Shown: positions 26,956 through 36,222, numbered from the stretch's first letter. The stretch: DNA of 64,000 nucleotides from Duganella flavida (GCF_009857445.1 NZ_WWCN01000022.1:28207-92206), one strand, 5' to 3'. Numbers and translations are program-made. Notes: generated by a model from the letters alone, not told the origin.

Positions 26956-27660
26956 ATGAATGAACAGGCCATTGCCTACCGCGCCGACCATACACCGGTA
27001 TCCGAACGCATCCGCGCTCGCCTGATGCAGCACGGTGCACGCTTCCATGCCAATGACAATATCGCCGACTATATAGAACCGGGCGAGCTTGATGCCTTGC
27101 TCGATGAAGTGAGCCTGCGCATGCAAGGCGTACTGGAAAGTCTGGTGATTGATACCACCAACGATCACAACTCGCAAGATACGGCGCGCCGCGTCGCCAA
27201 GATGTATTTGCAGGAGGTGTTCGGCGGCCGCTACACGGCGGCGCCCTCCGTCACCGAGTTCCCCAACGTCTCGCACTTGAATGAGCTGATGATCATCGGT
27301 CCGATCACGGTGCGCAGCGCCTGCTCGCATCATCTGTGTCCGGTGATGGGCAAGGTTTGGATAGGCGTCATGCCGAATCAACACTCCAACCTGATCGGCC
27401 TGTCGAAATATGCGCGGCTGGCCAGCTGGATCATGAGCCGCCCGCAGATTCAGGAAGAAGCCGTGGTGCAGCTGGCCGAGCTGCTGCAAGACAAAGTGAA
27501 GCCGGACGGCCTGGCGGTTATTATGGAAGCCGATCATTTTTGCATGCAGTGGCGCGGCGTCAAGGATAACGACGCGCGCATGATTAATAGCGTGATGCAC
27601 GGCTCCTTCCTTAAGGATGCAGCGCTGCGGCGCGAATTCCTCGCGCTCATCAAACGTTGA
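26956..27660 (+). CDS. folE: GTP cyclohydrolase I
   Basis: A 234-residue FolE, which converts GTP to 7,8-dihydroneopterin triphosphate, the first step to folate and pterins. The zinc-site motif SACSHHLCPVMG lies near 116-127 and the second Cys region is DHFCMQWRGV near 194. The start at 26956 (MNEQAIAY) is preferred; the frame open from 26728 overlaps tspO. Its position between TspO and a BLUF protein, next to a cryptochrome gene, suggests a dedicated copy that supplies folate for the methenyl-tetrahydrofolate antenna of the cryptochrome. That link is inference. Confidence 0.93.
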   Translation: MNEQAIAYRADHTPVSERIRARLMQHGARFHANDNIADYIEPGELDALLDEVSLRMQGVLESLVIDTTNDHNSQDTARRVAKMYLQEVFGGRYTAAPSVTEFPNVSHLNELMIIGPITVRSACSHHLCPVMGKVWIGVMPNQHSNLIGLSKYARLASWIMSRPQIQEEAVVQLAELLQDKVKPDGLAVIMEADHFCMQWRGVKDNDARMINSVMHGSFLKDAALRREFLALIKR

Positions 27661-27673
27661 CCAAGGAGTTACC

Positions 27674-28096
27674 ATGCTCGTCCGCCTACTATATGCCAGC
27701 CGTCCTGCGGTCCAGACTGATATTGATGTCATCGCTATTTTGCAGCAAGCGCGGCGCCATAATCCGGCCGCCGGCATCACCGGCGTGTTGTGCCACAACG
27801 AACGTCTCTACCTGCAAGTGCTGGAGGGCGGACGCGCGCAGGTGAACCTTCTGTATGGCCGCATCATGGCCGACACGCGCCACACCGACGTGACACTGCT
27901 GCGCTATGAAGACATCAGCGAACGCCGCTACGCCGGTTGGACCATGGGACAAACCAACCTCGATAAACTCAATCCCGGTACGCTGCTGCGCTACTCCGCA
28001 CTGCCGGAATTTGATCCCTACAGCCTGGGCGGCGATAGTTCGCTAGCGCTGATTGATGAACTGATGAACGCGGCCGCTGTGCTGGGCCGCGCATAA
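27674..28096 (+). CDS. BLUF-domain blue-light photosensor (FAD binding)
   Basis: A 140-residue protein made almost entirely of one BLUF domain, a blue-light receptor using FAD. The key residues are in place: Tyr7 in RLLYASR, Asn30 in HNPAAGITG, Gln48 in LYLQVLEGG, Trp89 and Met91 in AGWTMGQ. A short helical cap follows to the C terminus and there is no fused output domain, so it must signal through a partner. AAGGAG stands seven bases before the ATG at 27674. It is separated from folE by 13 bases and ends three bases from the convergent cryptochrome gene. Confidence 0.9.
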   Translation: MLVRLLYASRPAVQTDIDVIAILQQARRHNPAAGITGVLCHNERLYLQVLEGGRAQVNLLYGRIMADTRHTDVTLLRYEDISERRYAGWTMGQTNLDKLNPGTLLRYSALPEFDPYSLGGDSSLALIDELMNAAAVLGRA

Positions 28097-28099
28097 TAT

Positions 28100-29377
28100 T
28101 CAGGCCGCCCAAAGACGGCGATAGGCGCCGTCGGGATCATGTTCTGCGGTCTGCTTGTCGAGATTAAAGCGGCGACCGCCGCGCGGATCGCTGCCACGGC
28201 CGGCGATATATAGCCAGTTACCTTGATTGCTGTAGACATCGTAGTCGACCAGTTGCGATTCAAACCAGGCAGCACCGGCACGCCAATCGCCATCCAGTTC
28301 GTAGATCAGGTAACTAGCCACTGCTTGCCGCAGGCGGTTGCTCAAATATCCTGTCGCTTGCAACTCGCGCATGGCGGCATCGACCAGCGGTTGACCGGTA
28401 GCGCCGTTGCACCAGCTTTCGAACGCGGAAGCATTATGCGAGGGCGTGGGCAGTGAGCCAAGTCCGCGCCCACGATACAAGCGGCTACCGTATTGCAGGT
28501 GCAGGAAACGGAAGTAGTCACGCCAGAGCAATTCAAACCATAGCCAATAACTGCCGTCACTGGCGCCATGCACCGCCTCAAACTGCCGCAACGCATCGAG
28601 AATATAGCGGGCCGACAGCGCACCGCTGGCAAGCCAGGGTGACCACTTGCTCGAGTAGTCCAAGCCGGTCAGGCCGTTACGGGTTTGCTTGTAGGTAGTT
28701 GGCAGTTGGCGCTTCAGGTAACGCGCCAGATGCGCCTTGCCCGCAGTTTCTGCGCCGGTCAGGCCAGCCAGCGACGAGCGAGCATCACTTGCCGCCATTG
28801 GAGCAAACGGCAGCGCAAGCAAGTCTGGTGGCAGCGTTATGCCGGACGGCCAAGGTGGCAACGTGGCCGGCGCCGGTAATGGCATTGGCGCCGCCAATTG
28901 CGCGCGTTCCACCGCTTGCCGGAATGGCGTGAAGGAAGCCGGCAAGTCCGCCGCTTGCCACGGCAGCGCAGACGGATCTAGCAAGCTACTCTGCCAGATG
29001 GTCTGCACCTGCAAGCCAGCCGCCCGCAACGCATCTACCTCCGCCTGTTCCTGCGGTGCCGCGATCTCCTCGCATACAACACGATGTGCACCAAATACAC
29101 GCGCCAGTTCTGGCAGTGTGATGCTGGCAGCACCCCGGCAAATCAATAGCGGACAATTCAGCTGTTCGAGCTGCTGCGCCAGGTCCTCCAGCGCCGCCGC
29201 CAGCCAAGCGCGGCGATGCGATCCCACGCGTGCGAAACCAAACTGACTACGCTCGTCTAAATCGGGCAGGCAAAACACCGGCACCAGATGGCGCGCTCCC
29301 CCCTCGCAAGCGCGCTGCAGCGCCAGTTGATCATGCAGGCGCAGGTCGTTACGAAACCAAAATAGCACTGTACTCAA
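28100..29377 (-). CDS. DASH-family cryptochrome / photolyase
   Basis: A 425-residue member of the photolyase superfamily. The N-terminal Rossmann antenna domain opens with VLFWFRNDLRLHDQ. The FAD-binding helical domain has TYKQTRNGLTGLDYSSKWSPWLASG (about 227-251), WFELLWRDYFRF and GYLSNRLRQAVASYL. The end segment DYDVYSNQGNWLYIAGRGSDPRG resembles DASH cryptochromes more than class I CPD photolyases. DASH proteins repair CPD lesions in single-stranded DNA and may also sense light. It converges on the BLUF gene, three bases apart, and closes the light-associated group. Confidence 0.88.
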   Translation of the reverse strand: MSTVLFWFRNDLRLHDQLALQRACEGGARHLVPVFCLPDLDERSQFGFARVGSHRRAWLAAALEDLAQQLEQLNCPLLICRGAASITLPELARVFGAHRVVCEEIAAPQEQAEVDALRAAGLQVQTIWQSSLLDPSALPWQAADLPASFTPFRQAVERAQLAAPMPLPAPATLPPWPSGITLPPDLLALPFAPMAASDARSSLAGLTGAETAGKAHLARYLKRQLPTTYKQTRNGLTGLDYSSKWSPWLASGALSARYILDALRQFEAVHGASDGSYWLWFELLWRDYFRFLHLQYGSRLYRGRGLGSLPTPSHNASAFESWCNGATGQPLVDAAMRELQATGYLSNRLRQAVASYLIYELDGDWRAGAAWFESQLVDYDVYSNQGNWLYIAGRGSDPRGGRRFNLDKQTAEHDPDGAYRRLWAA

Positions 29378-29436
29378 GATACACTCCGACGCTTGCCGTT
29401 GCGGCTACTCCAAAAAACGTCATCGATAATATCATG

Positions 29437-29470
29437 CAAAAAAAAGGCTGGCGCGGGGACGGCGCCAGCC
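29437..29470 (-). terminator. Terminator after the TonB receptor gene
   Basis: A nine-base GC-rich stem GGCTGGCGC / GCGCCAGCC (29446-29454 and 29462-29470) followed on the reverse strand by eight T residues (29438-29445). It ends the sugar-uptake locus, 28 bases after the receptor stop. Confidence 0.88.
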
Positions 29471-29497
29471 CAAGACACTACTACCCCTTACTACAAC

Positions 29498-31915
29498 TTA
29501 AAACTTCATCGATACGCGCGCGCCGAAGGTACGCGGGTTGTTGTAATACGCCGCCCAGATCTGCTGCTTCGGCTGGCATGGGGCGCCAACCTGGGTGCAG
29601 ACTTCAATCGCGTCGTACTTCACTTCCTTGTCGGTGGCGTTGTTCACAAACAGTTCGGCGGTGTAGGCTTTGCCGAATGGTTCATAGCGCACGCTTAAAT
29701 CCAGCGTGGTGTACGCCTGCTGCATCTTCACACCTGGATGGCCCGGCACATCGTTCGAGAACGCGCCCGAACCAATGAAGGACTCGGTCTCGTAGTGCGC
29801 CGAAACGCGCGGCGTGACACGGCCCTTGCCGGTGTCGAAGTCATGCTCGTACATCAGCGTGGTGGCAAAGGTCGGCGCGTGTTTCAGCACGCTGCCGCCT
29901 ACGTTCACGGTCGGCGCGGTGGTGCCGCAAGACTGGCCGTTGGCGCGCGCTGCATCGACGTCGCAGGACAGGAAGTCGTCGTAGCGCGCTTTCAGCCAGG
30001 TGGCGTTGCCACTGAAGCGATCCACGCTGGTCGGACGCCATGCCCATTCCGCTTCCACACCCTTCACCGAGGCGCCGGCCGCGTTGAAGTTCTGCAGCGT
30101 GTTGTTCACCACTTGCGACTCCAGCTTGTCCTTGTACTTCATCCAGAACGCGTCGATGTTCAACGACAGCTGGTGGTCCAGCAGGTCCGACTTGAAGCCG
30201 AATTCATAGCTGGTCAGCTTTTCAGGCTTGGTGGTAGCACCGCCGTCGCCGATGGCCGGCGAGTGGAAGCCGGTGGTCACCGACGCGAAGGTCAGGATAT
30301 CCTTCGACACCTTGTACTCCACGCGGCCCAGCCACGTCGCCTGGCCGTACGCCAGGTCGGCGGTGTTGTCGCCGTAGGTATTGCCGCAAGTGGTTTGATT
30401 CACCACGCCGCCCGGTCCGATATTGTGGGTGTTGATGGTGCCCACGCCCGGCGTCACCAGTTGCGCGATCTGGCTAGGCGTCAGCGTGGCGCCGCGCGGT
30501 GCGTTGTCCGGCCAGTTCGGGCAGGCCCAGTTCTGGCCACCGATGTCGAACTTGTGGTCCTTGGTGTAGCGCGCGCCGGCGGTCAGCTTCCACACCGGGT
30601 CCAGCTCATAGCTGGCTTGCGCGAAGGCCGCTTTCGAATGCAGCTCGCGGTCGCCCTGGATGAAGGACATGGCCGATGCATACTGGCCCACGGTCGGCTG
30701 CACGAAGATCACGCTGCCGTTGGCGATATCCTGCGCCAGCATCGCTTCCGAAATCTGGCTGCGATCAATGTCGAAGCGGATCTTGTTTTTCTCGCGGAAG
30801 AAGAACAGGCCACCCACCCATTGCAGTGGCGCTTCGCTATCCGAGCGCAGTTGCAGCTCGTTCGAGACGCTGTCGAATTGCCCCCATTCGGTGCGGTTTT
30901 CCGCCTTGAAGCCAGGGTAGAAACCGGCGTCCGCATCGCTGGCGTTGCTGCGTTTCAGGCGGCTCCACGCACCGAGGTACTGCGCCTCGATGCCGTCAAC
31001 CGGACGCCATTGCACCTTGCTCTTGGCCGTGAGGATGGATTGATCCAGGGTCCCCGGCGTATCGATCAGCGCCGAGCGCAGGTTCTGACCCGCTTTCGGT
31101 TCGGCCGACAGATAGATGTTGCCAGCGCCGGTGTCGGCGTAGTAGTCGGCGATGAAGGTAGCCTTCAGCTCCGGCGTGAACTTCCACAGCAGCGAAGCGC
31201 GCGCGCCTTGCTGGTTGCCGGCGCCGTATTTCTGCGTGCCCGGCATCACATTCGAGCCCTTGCGGAAATCGACGTAGCCGTCATGCTGGTCCTTGATGGC
31301 GGCGATGCGCAGCGCGATGTCGTCGCTGAGAGGGATGTTGATCATGGCCTGCGTTTGCACATGGTGGTAGTCGCCCACCGTCACGCTGGCCGAGCCGAAT
31401 ACCTTGCTGGTGCTTGGCGCGCCGGATACCAGGTTGACGGCACCGGCAGTCGAGTTACGGCCGTTCAGCGTACCTTGCGGGCCGCGCGCCACCTCGACGT
31501 GATTCAGGTCGTACATCATCGCCGTAGCACCTTGCGGACGCGCTACGTAAATGCCGTCCACATAGAATGCCACCGCCGGGTCGCCTAGCTCCGTGTGATT
31601 GGCCGAGCCCACGCCGCGCATGTAGACGTGCACACCGCCCGAATCGCTGTGCGGCTCGACCACCAGGCTAGGCACCATCGCCGTCATGGTGGCCAGATCC
31701 TTGACCTGGTTGTTGGCCAGCGTGTCCTGCGTGTACGCGGTAATGGCCAGCGGCGTGTCCTGCACCAGCGTGTCGCGGCGGGTGGCGGTGATGATGATTT
31801 TCTCGACGTTGTCGGCGGATGTCGTCGGTGTCTGCGCTGCGGCCTGCTGCGCATAAGCTGCGCCGGATGCCAGCGCGATTTGCGCAATGCTGAGAGCCAG
31901 TATGGTTTTTTTCAT
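29498..31915 (-). CDS. TonB-dependent outer-membrane receptor, likely for oligosaccharides
   Basis: An 805-residue TonB-dependent receptor. The ATG at 31915 is chosen because GAGGAG lies upstream and MKKTILALSIAQIALASGAAYAQ is a clean signal peptide; the frame reaching 31969 lacks this. A plug domain follows (about 35-160, with DTPLAITAYT, VNLVSG and a GRNSTAGAVN-like motif) and then a 22-strand barrel ending in ARVSMKF with the terminal Phe of outer-membrane proteins. Its location after an ABC sugar transporter, with its own near-palindromic LacI-type operator, suggests uptake of beta-glucosides or similar oligosaccharides across the outer membrane. Substrate is inferred from neighbours only. 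Confidence 0.9.
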   Translation of the reverse strand: MKKTILALSIAQIALASGAAYAQQAAAQTPTTSADNVEKIIITATRRDTLVQDTPLAITAYTQDTLANNQVKDLATMTAMVPSLVVEPHSDSGGVHVYMRGVGSANHTELGDPAVAFYVDGIYVARPQGATAMMYDLNHVEVARGPQGTLNGRNSTAGAVNLVSGAPSTSKVFGSASVTVGDYHHVQTQAMINIPLSDDIALRIAAIKDQHDGYVDFRKGSNVMPGTQKYGAGNQQGARASLLWKFTPELKATFIADYYADTGAGNIYLSAEPKAGQNLRSALIDTPGTLDQSILTAKSKVQWRPVDGIEAQYLGAWSRLKRSNASDADAGFYPGFKAENRTEWGQFDSVSNELQLRSDSEAPLQWVGGLFFFREKNKIRFDIDRSQISEAMLAQDIANGSVIFVQPTVGQYASAMSFIQGDRELHSKAAFAQASYELDPVWKLTAGARYTKDHKFDIGGQNWACPNWPDNAPRGATLTPSQIAQLVTPGVGTINTHNIGPGGVVNQTTCGNTYGDNTADLAYGQATWLGRVEYKVSKDILTFASVTTGFHSPAIGDGGATTKPEKLTSYEFGFKSDLLDHQLSLNIDAFWMKYKDKLESQVVNNTLQNFNAAGASVKGVEAEWAWRPTSVDRFSGNATWLKARYDDFLSCDVDAARANGQSCGTTAPTVNVGGSVLKHAPTFATTLMYEHDFDTGKGRVTPRVSAHYETESFIGSGAFSNDVPGHPGVKMQQAYTTLDLSVRYEPFGKAYTAELFVNNATDKEVKYDAIEVCTQVGAPCQPKQQIWAAYYNNPRTFGARVSMKF

Positions 31916-31941
31916 TTGTCTATCTCCTCGTTTTCTTCCAA

Positions 31942-31957
31942 GTGGAACCGCTTCCAC
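31942..31957. promoter_or_regulatory. LacI-type operator before the TonB receptor
   Basis: GTGGAACCGCTTCCAC differs by one central base pair from the perfect palindrome found before the beta-glucosidase gene. It lies 27 bases upstream of the receptor ATG, suggesting that the receptor can be separately regulated by the same LacI-family protein. Confidence 0.65.
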
Positions 31958-31962
31958 CACGA

Positions 31963-31978
31963 GACGCACGAATGCGTC
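31963..31978. repeat. Stem-loop in the malK-receptor gap
   Basis: GACGCA / TGCGTC, a six-base perfect stem with a four-base loop (CGAA on the forward strand, TTCG on the transcribed strand). There is no T tract, so it is more likely an mRNA processing or stability element between the ATPase and receptor cistrons than a terminator. Confidence 0.4.
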
Positions 31979-32023
31979 GGGCCATACCGTGGCAGACCCG
32001 GTGCTTATGCAACTACGATATTT

Positions 32024-33109
32024 TTAGAGCCGCTGTTCGCTGGCCCCATCAAACAGAGAAATGCGATTGGTACGGATCGAGAAGCTTACCTCCCTCTCGG
32101 TTTCAATCAGCTGCTGGTCCTGCACGATGCCCGCAACTTGCGTGCCGTGGAAGTCCAGCCACACTACACGGTGCGCACCCATAGCCTCGATCAAGGAAAC
32201 CGATGCGCGCACTGCCTGACCGACGCCGTCACTATGACCGACATCGATATCTTCCGGCCGCACACCGAGCACGCATGCGTGCTTGCCGGTCAGCGGCTGC
32301 TTGAATGGATAGCCGGTCACGTCGACCGACAGGTGTTCGTTAGTGAAGATCGTCTTGCCGCCCTGCTGTTCCAGCTCACCCTTGAACAAATTCATGCCCG
32401 GCGAACCGAGGAAGGTGGCGACGAACAGGTTGGCCGGCGTGTTGTAGATGACGTCCGGCGTATCAAACTGCTGCACCACGCCGCCCTTCATCACCGCCAT
32501 GCGCTGCGCCAGCGTCATCGCCTCGACCTGGTCGTGGGTCACGTAGATCATGGTGGCGCCCAGTTGCTTGTGCAGCTGTTTCAGCTCGCGGCGCAATTCG
32601 GTGCGCAGCTTGGCGTCCAGGTTGGACAGCGGTTCGTCGAACAGCATCACATCCGCTTCGCGCACGATGGCGCGGCCGATCGCCACGCGCTGGCGTTGGC
32701 CGCCGGACAGGTTGGCCGGCTTGCGCTTCAACAGCGGTCCCAGTTGCAGCATGTCCGAAGCGCGCGAGACGCGGCGGGCAATTTCCGCCTTCGGCGTGCC
32801 GTTGATGCGCAGGCCGAAGGACATATTCGATTCCACATTCATGGTCGGATACAGCGCGTAGGATTGAAACACCAGCGCAATGCCGCGGTCTTTCGGATCG
32901 GCCCAGGTCATGTCCTTGCCGCCGATTTCGATCTGGCCGGCGCTGGTATCGATCAGGCCTGCGATGCTGTGTAGCAGGGTCGATTTGCCACAACCCGAAG
33001 GGCCGAGCAGCACCACGAACTCCCCTGCTTTCACATCGAGGTTGAGCGATTCAATGACTTTGTTTTCGCCCAGCTTGATCTGCAAATTACGAATAGCTAC
33101 GTTAGACAT
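32024..33109 (-). CDS. ABC transporter ATPase, UgpC/MalK type
   Basis: A 361-residue sugar-importer ATPase. Walker A GPSGCGKST lies at 36-44, the signature LSGGQRQR near 135, Walker B VMLFDEPLSNLDA near 155, and the switch His in VTHDQ near 190. A C-terminal TOBE/OB regulatory region extends to the end (VLGVRPEDIDV near 275), placing it in the UgpC/MalK group. It follows the MalG-type permease by three bases and powers the importer formed with the two permeases and the binding protein upstream. The overall set resembles glucose/mannose GtsABCD systems. Confidence 0.92.
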   Translation of the reverse strand: MSNVAIRNLQIKLGENKVIESLNLDVKAGEFVVLLGPSGCGKSTLLHSIAGLIDTSAGQIEIGGKDMTWADPKDRGIALVFQSYALYPTMNVESNMSFGLRINGTPKAEIARRVSRASDMLQLGPLLKRKPANLSGGQRQRVAIGRAIVREADVMLFDEPLSNLDAKLRTELRRELKQLHKQLGATMIYVTHDQVEAMTLAQRMAVMKGGVVQQFDTPDVIYNTPANLFVATFLGSPGMNLFKGELEQQGGKTIFTNEHLSVDVTGYPFKQPLTGKHACVLGVRPEDIDVGHSDGVGQAVRASVSLIEAMGAHRVVWLDFHGTQVAGIVQDQQLIETEREVSFSIRTNRISLFDGASEQRL

Positions 33110-33112
33110 GTC

Positions 33113-34087
33113 TTAACCCTTCACTGCGCCAGAAGCGATGCCGCGCACGAACCAGCGGCCGGAAATAAAGTAGAGCGCCAGCGGCACGACCGACGTCAGA
33201 ATGGTCGCCGCCATATTCACGTTGTACAGGCGCTCGCCGGTGGTGGTGTTGATGATGTTGTTCAGCTGGACCGTCATCGGCAGATGCTCGGAGCCTGCAA
33301 ACACAAGGCCCAGCAGGAAGTCGTTCCAGATGCCGGTGACCTGCATGATGACGGCGACCACGATTACCGGCGTCGACATCGGCAGCATCAGCTGCAGGAA
33401 AATGCGCCAGAAACCGCCGCCGTCGATACGCGCGGCCTTGAACAATTCCAGCGGCAGCGCGGCGTAGTAATTGCGAAACAGGAGCGTCATCACCGGCATG
33501 CCAAAGATGGTGTGGATCAGGATGATGCCTGGCAGTGAACTAAACAAATTCACGGAAGCCAGCACGCGCACCAGTGGGTAGATCATCACCTGCACCGGAA
33601 TAAAGGCGCCCATCATCAGGATGGCGAACAGGAAGCCTGCACCGCGAGGACGCCAGAACGACAGCGCATAGCCGTTCACCGCGCCGATGGCAATCGACAG
33701 CATGGTGCTCGGCACCACGATGGCGACCGAGTTCCAGAAGCCGCCCTTGATACCGTTGCATTCCAGGCCAGTACACGCCGACGACCAGGCTTGCAGCCAC
33801 GGCTCCAGCGTCAAGTGCTGCGGCAGCGCGAACAGCGTGCCGAGACGGATTTCTTCCATCGGCTTCACCGACGTCACCAGCATCACGTACAGCGGCAGCA
33901 GGAAGAACAGCGCGGCCACGATCAGGAAGCTGTACACCCCGATGCGGGCCGGCGTCCATGCAGGGCTGCGGCGTGGGCGCGGTGCCGGGATGCTGGCGTC
34001 GTTGGCCGCGTTCGGGTGCGGCGCCTCGGCTGCTGCGGCGGCAACGCCGTCGGTAGTTTTATCGATTTTCACAACTTGTCCCATCAT
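33113..34087 (-). CDS. Sugar ABC transporter permease, MalG type
   Basis: A 324-residue inner-membrane permease. A long Ala/Pro/Asn-rich cytoplasmic leader (1-45) precedes six predicted TM helices, the first being IGVYSFLIVAALFFLLPLYVML. The coupling-loop EAA-like motif reads LFKAARIDGGGFWRIF (about 216) where it contacts the ATPase. The unusually extended N terminus may be real or partly due to an early start; the ATG at 34087 overlaps the partner permease gene by four bases, which supports it. It works as a heterodimer with the MalF-type permease. Confidence 0.9.
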   Translation of the reverse strand: MMGQVVKIDKTTDGVAAAAAEAPHPNAANDASIPAPRPRRSPAWTPARIGVYSFLIVAALFFLLPLYVMLVTSVKPMEEIRLGTLFALPQHLTLEPWLQAWSSACTGLECNGIKGGFWNSVAIVVPSTMLSIAIGAVNGYALSFWRPRGAGFLFAILMMGAFIPVQVMIYPLVRVLASVNLFSSLPGIILIHTIFGMPVMTLLFRNYYAALPLELFKAARIDGGGFWRIFLQLMLPMSTPVIVVAVIMQVTGIWNDFLLGLVFAGSEHLPMTVQLNNIINTTTGERLYNVNMAATILTSVVPLALYFISGRWFVRGIASGAVKG

Positions 34088-34968
34088 GCCCCCATTGCAG
34101 CGCGGCGGTTGCGCACAAAGTACAGCGGCGCGACGATGGCCAGTACCGTCAGCAGCAGCACGATCGAAGCAGCGGAAGCCAGACCAATATTGGCGCGGCC
34201 GAACAGATAATCCATGATGAACTTGGCCGGCACTTCGCTAGCCGTGCCCGGACCGCCCTGCGTCATCGCGACCACGGCGTCGAACACCTTCACCACCATC
34301 ACGAACAGCAGCACGAAAGCCGTCGATACGGAAGCGCCCAACATCGGCAGCACGATGCTCAGATAGACGCGCCAGCGCGGGATGCCGTCAATGCGCGCGG
34401 CCTTCCAGATTTCTTCATCCACGCCGCGCAGGCCGGACAGCATCAGCGCCATCACCAGGCCGGATGCCTGCCACACGGTGGCGATCACAATCGTGTAGAT
34501 CGCCATGTCCTGGTCGACAATCCAGTCGAATTGGGCGTTGGTCCATCCCAGCTTATGCAGCACTTCCTGGATGCCCAGCTCTGGATTCAGGATCCACTGC
34601 CAGATCAGGCCCGTGGCCACAAACGACATCGCATACGGATACAGGAAGATGGTGCGCAGCGCGCCTTCCGCCATCACCTTCTGGTCGATGAACACCGCCA
34701 GCAGGAAGCCGATGACCAGGCAAGCGGCGATAAACAGCACGCCGTAGACGGCCACATTTTGCAGCGACAGCAGCCAGCGCTCGTTGTTAAACAAACGGAT
34801 GTACTGCGAGGCGCCGACAAAATCGCTGGCCGGAAAAGTGCGCGAACTACTGACCGATACGCGGGCCGTCCACAGCATGGTGCCGAGGTAGGCCAGCAGC
34901 ACGGTCAGCGCCATCGGCAGGATGGCAACGTAGGCCGCGAATGAAACGTTCTGGCGTTTCTTTACCAT
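34084..34968 (-). CDS. Sugar ABC transporter permease, MalF type
   Basis: A 294-residue inner-membrane permease with six predicted TM helices, the first at AAYVAILPMALTVLLAYLGTML. The EAA-like loop is IWKAARIDGIPRWRVYLSI near 195-213. It is a compact MalF without the extra periplasmic loop of E. coli MalF, as is usual in glucose/oligosaccharide importers of this type. It begins three bases after the binding-protein stop and overlaps the MalG-type gene by four bases. Confidence 0.9.
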   Translation of the reverse strand: MVKKRQNVSFAAYVAILPMALTVLLAYLGTMLWTARVSVSSSRTFPASDFVGASQYIRLFNNERWLLSLQNVAVYGVLFIAACLVIGFLLAVFIDQKVMAEGALRTIFLYPYAMSFVATGLIWQWILNPELGIQEVLHKLGWTNAQFDWIVDQDMAIYTIVIATVWQASGLVMALMLSGLRGVDEEIWKAARIDGIPRWRVYLSIVLPMLGASVSTAFVLLFVMVVKVFDAVVAMTQGGPGTASEVPAKFIMDYLFGRANIGLASAASIVLLLTVLAIVAPLYFVRNRRAAMGA

Positions 34969-34971
34969 GGC

Positions 34972-36210
34972 TTATTCGCCTTTGATAGCAAGGGCGAAGG
35001 CTTTTTGCGCATCGTCCGCAGACTGGTTCTTGTTCCAGTAGCTGGTCAGTACATCTTGCAGCGCGCCGGTGGTATCCGGCGTGGCCAGCATCTCAGTGTT
35101 AGGCAGTTGGCGCGTCTTGTCCTTCATGATGGACAGGCCCAGTCGCGCGCAAATATCCAACTGCGATTCATCGACGTCGCCGCGAATCGGGATCGCGCCT
35201 TTACGCGCCGCAAACGCCACTTGCGCCGATGGAGACGTTACCACATTGGCCAAAAGCTTCTGCGCCTTGATGGCATTGGCGTCGCTCGTTTTCGGGAACA
35301 CGAAAGCGTCACCAGCCACAATGTACGGCGACTTGGGACCGAAGCCCGGATAGCAACCGAAGTCCTTGCCGGCCACCTGCTTGGCGGCGGCGAATTCGCC
35401 CTTGGCCCAGTCGCCCATGATCTGCACGCCGGCTTTGCCTTGTACCACCATCGCGGTGGCGTCGTTCCAGTTGCGGCCCGGCGAGCCAGCATCCACAAAG
35501 CCTTTCAGCTTTTTGAACTCGACCAGCACTTGTTTAAATTGCGGCGACATCACGGCCTTCTGGTCGCGGTCACGATAGACTTTGAGATACAGGTCGGAAC
35601 CGCCGACCATCGCGAAGATGGCGTCGAAGGTGATCTTCTCCTGCCACACCTGGCCACCGAAGGCCAGCGGCACCACGCCTGCTGCTTTCAGCTTGCCCAG
35701 CTGCGCGAGGAATTCTTCCCACGATTGCGGCTCGTTGGTGATGCCGGCTTTTTTATACGCGGCCTTCGAGTAGAAGAACCAGGCCGGCATATGGATGTTC
35801 ACCGGCGCGGCGTAGAAATGGCCGTTGATCTTGATCGCCTGCAGAATCGACGGCGGCATGATCTGGTCCCACTTGCCGGCAATCGCCACGTCATCGACGT
35901 TATTCAGCAAGCCCTGCTCCACGAAATCGCGGAACTGCTTGGAGGTGTTGAACTGCGCAGCGGTCGGCGCATTACCGCCGACGATGCGGTTGATGGTGGT
36001 GGCGCGCGACTGGTCAGCACCGGCGACGGCCTGGTCGATCCACAAGCCGCCGGCCTTGTTATAAGCTTCCGCAAACTGTTTGACGGCGGCCGATTCGCCG
36101 CCCGAGGTCCACCAGTGAATCACGGTCGCTTTCAGCGGCGCTTGTGCGTGAGCGCTGCTGGCTGCCAGGGCAAGCGCAATGGCGCTGCCCAGTTTTGATG
36201 CTTTCTGCAT
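34972..36210 (-). CDS. Periplasmic sugar-binding protein of ABC importer
   Basis: A 412-residue extracellular solute-binding protein family 1 member. Signal peptide: MQKASKLGSAIALALAASSAHA. The mature N terminus has KATVIHWWTSGGESAAVKQF, with the HWWTSGGE pattern of glucose/mannose-binding GtsA-type proteins, and a domain hinge region around VPLAFGGQVWQ. AGGGAG precedes the ATG. It follows the beta-glucosidase gene after a 45-base gap containing a stem-loop, a common device to raise binding-protein expression. The ligand is probably glucose or a gluco-oligosaccharide, which is inference from family and neighbours. Confidence 0.9.
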   Translation of the reverse strand: MQKASKLGSAIALALAASSAHAQAPLKATVIHWWTSGGESAAVKQFAEAYNKAGGLWIDQAVAGADQSRATTINRIVGGNAPTAAQFNTSKQFRDFVEQGLLNNVDDVAIAGKWDQIMPPSILQAIKINGHFYAAPVNIHMPAWFFYSKAAYKKAGITNEPQSWEEFLAQLGKLKAAGVVPLAFGGQVWQEKITFDAIFAMVGGSDLYLKVYRDRDQKAVMSPQFKQVLVEFKKLKGFVDAGSPGRNWNDATAMVVQGKAGVQIMGDWAKGEFAAAKQVAGKDFGCYPGFGPKSPYIVAGDAFVFPKTSDANAIKAQKLLANVVTSPSAQVAFAARKGAIPIRGDVDESQLDICARLGLSIMKDKTRQLPNTEMLATPDTTGALQDVLTSYWNKNQSADDAQKAFALAIKGE

Positions 36211-36222
36211 TCTGTCTCCCTG

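Noticed and set aside
29738..31588. 616-residue forward ORF opposite the TonB receptor
   Set aside because: Its composition (Arg/His/Val/Ala-rich, no motifs) is that of an antisense shadow in GC-rich DNA; the receptor on the other strand is convincing.
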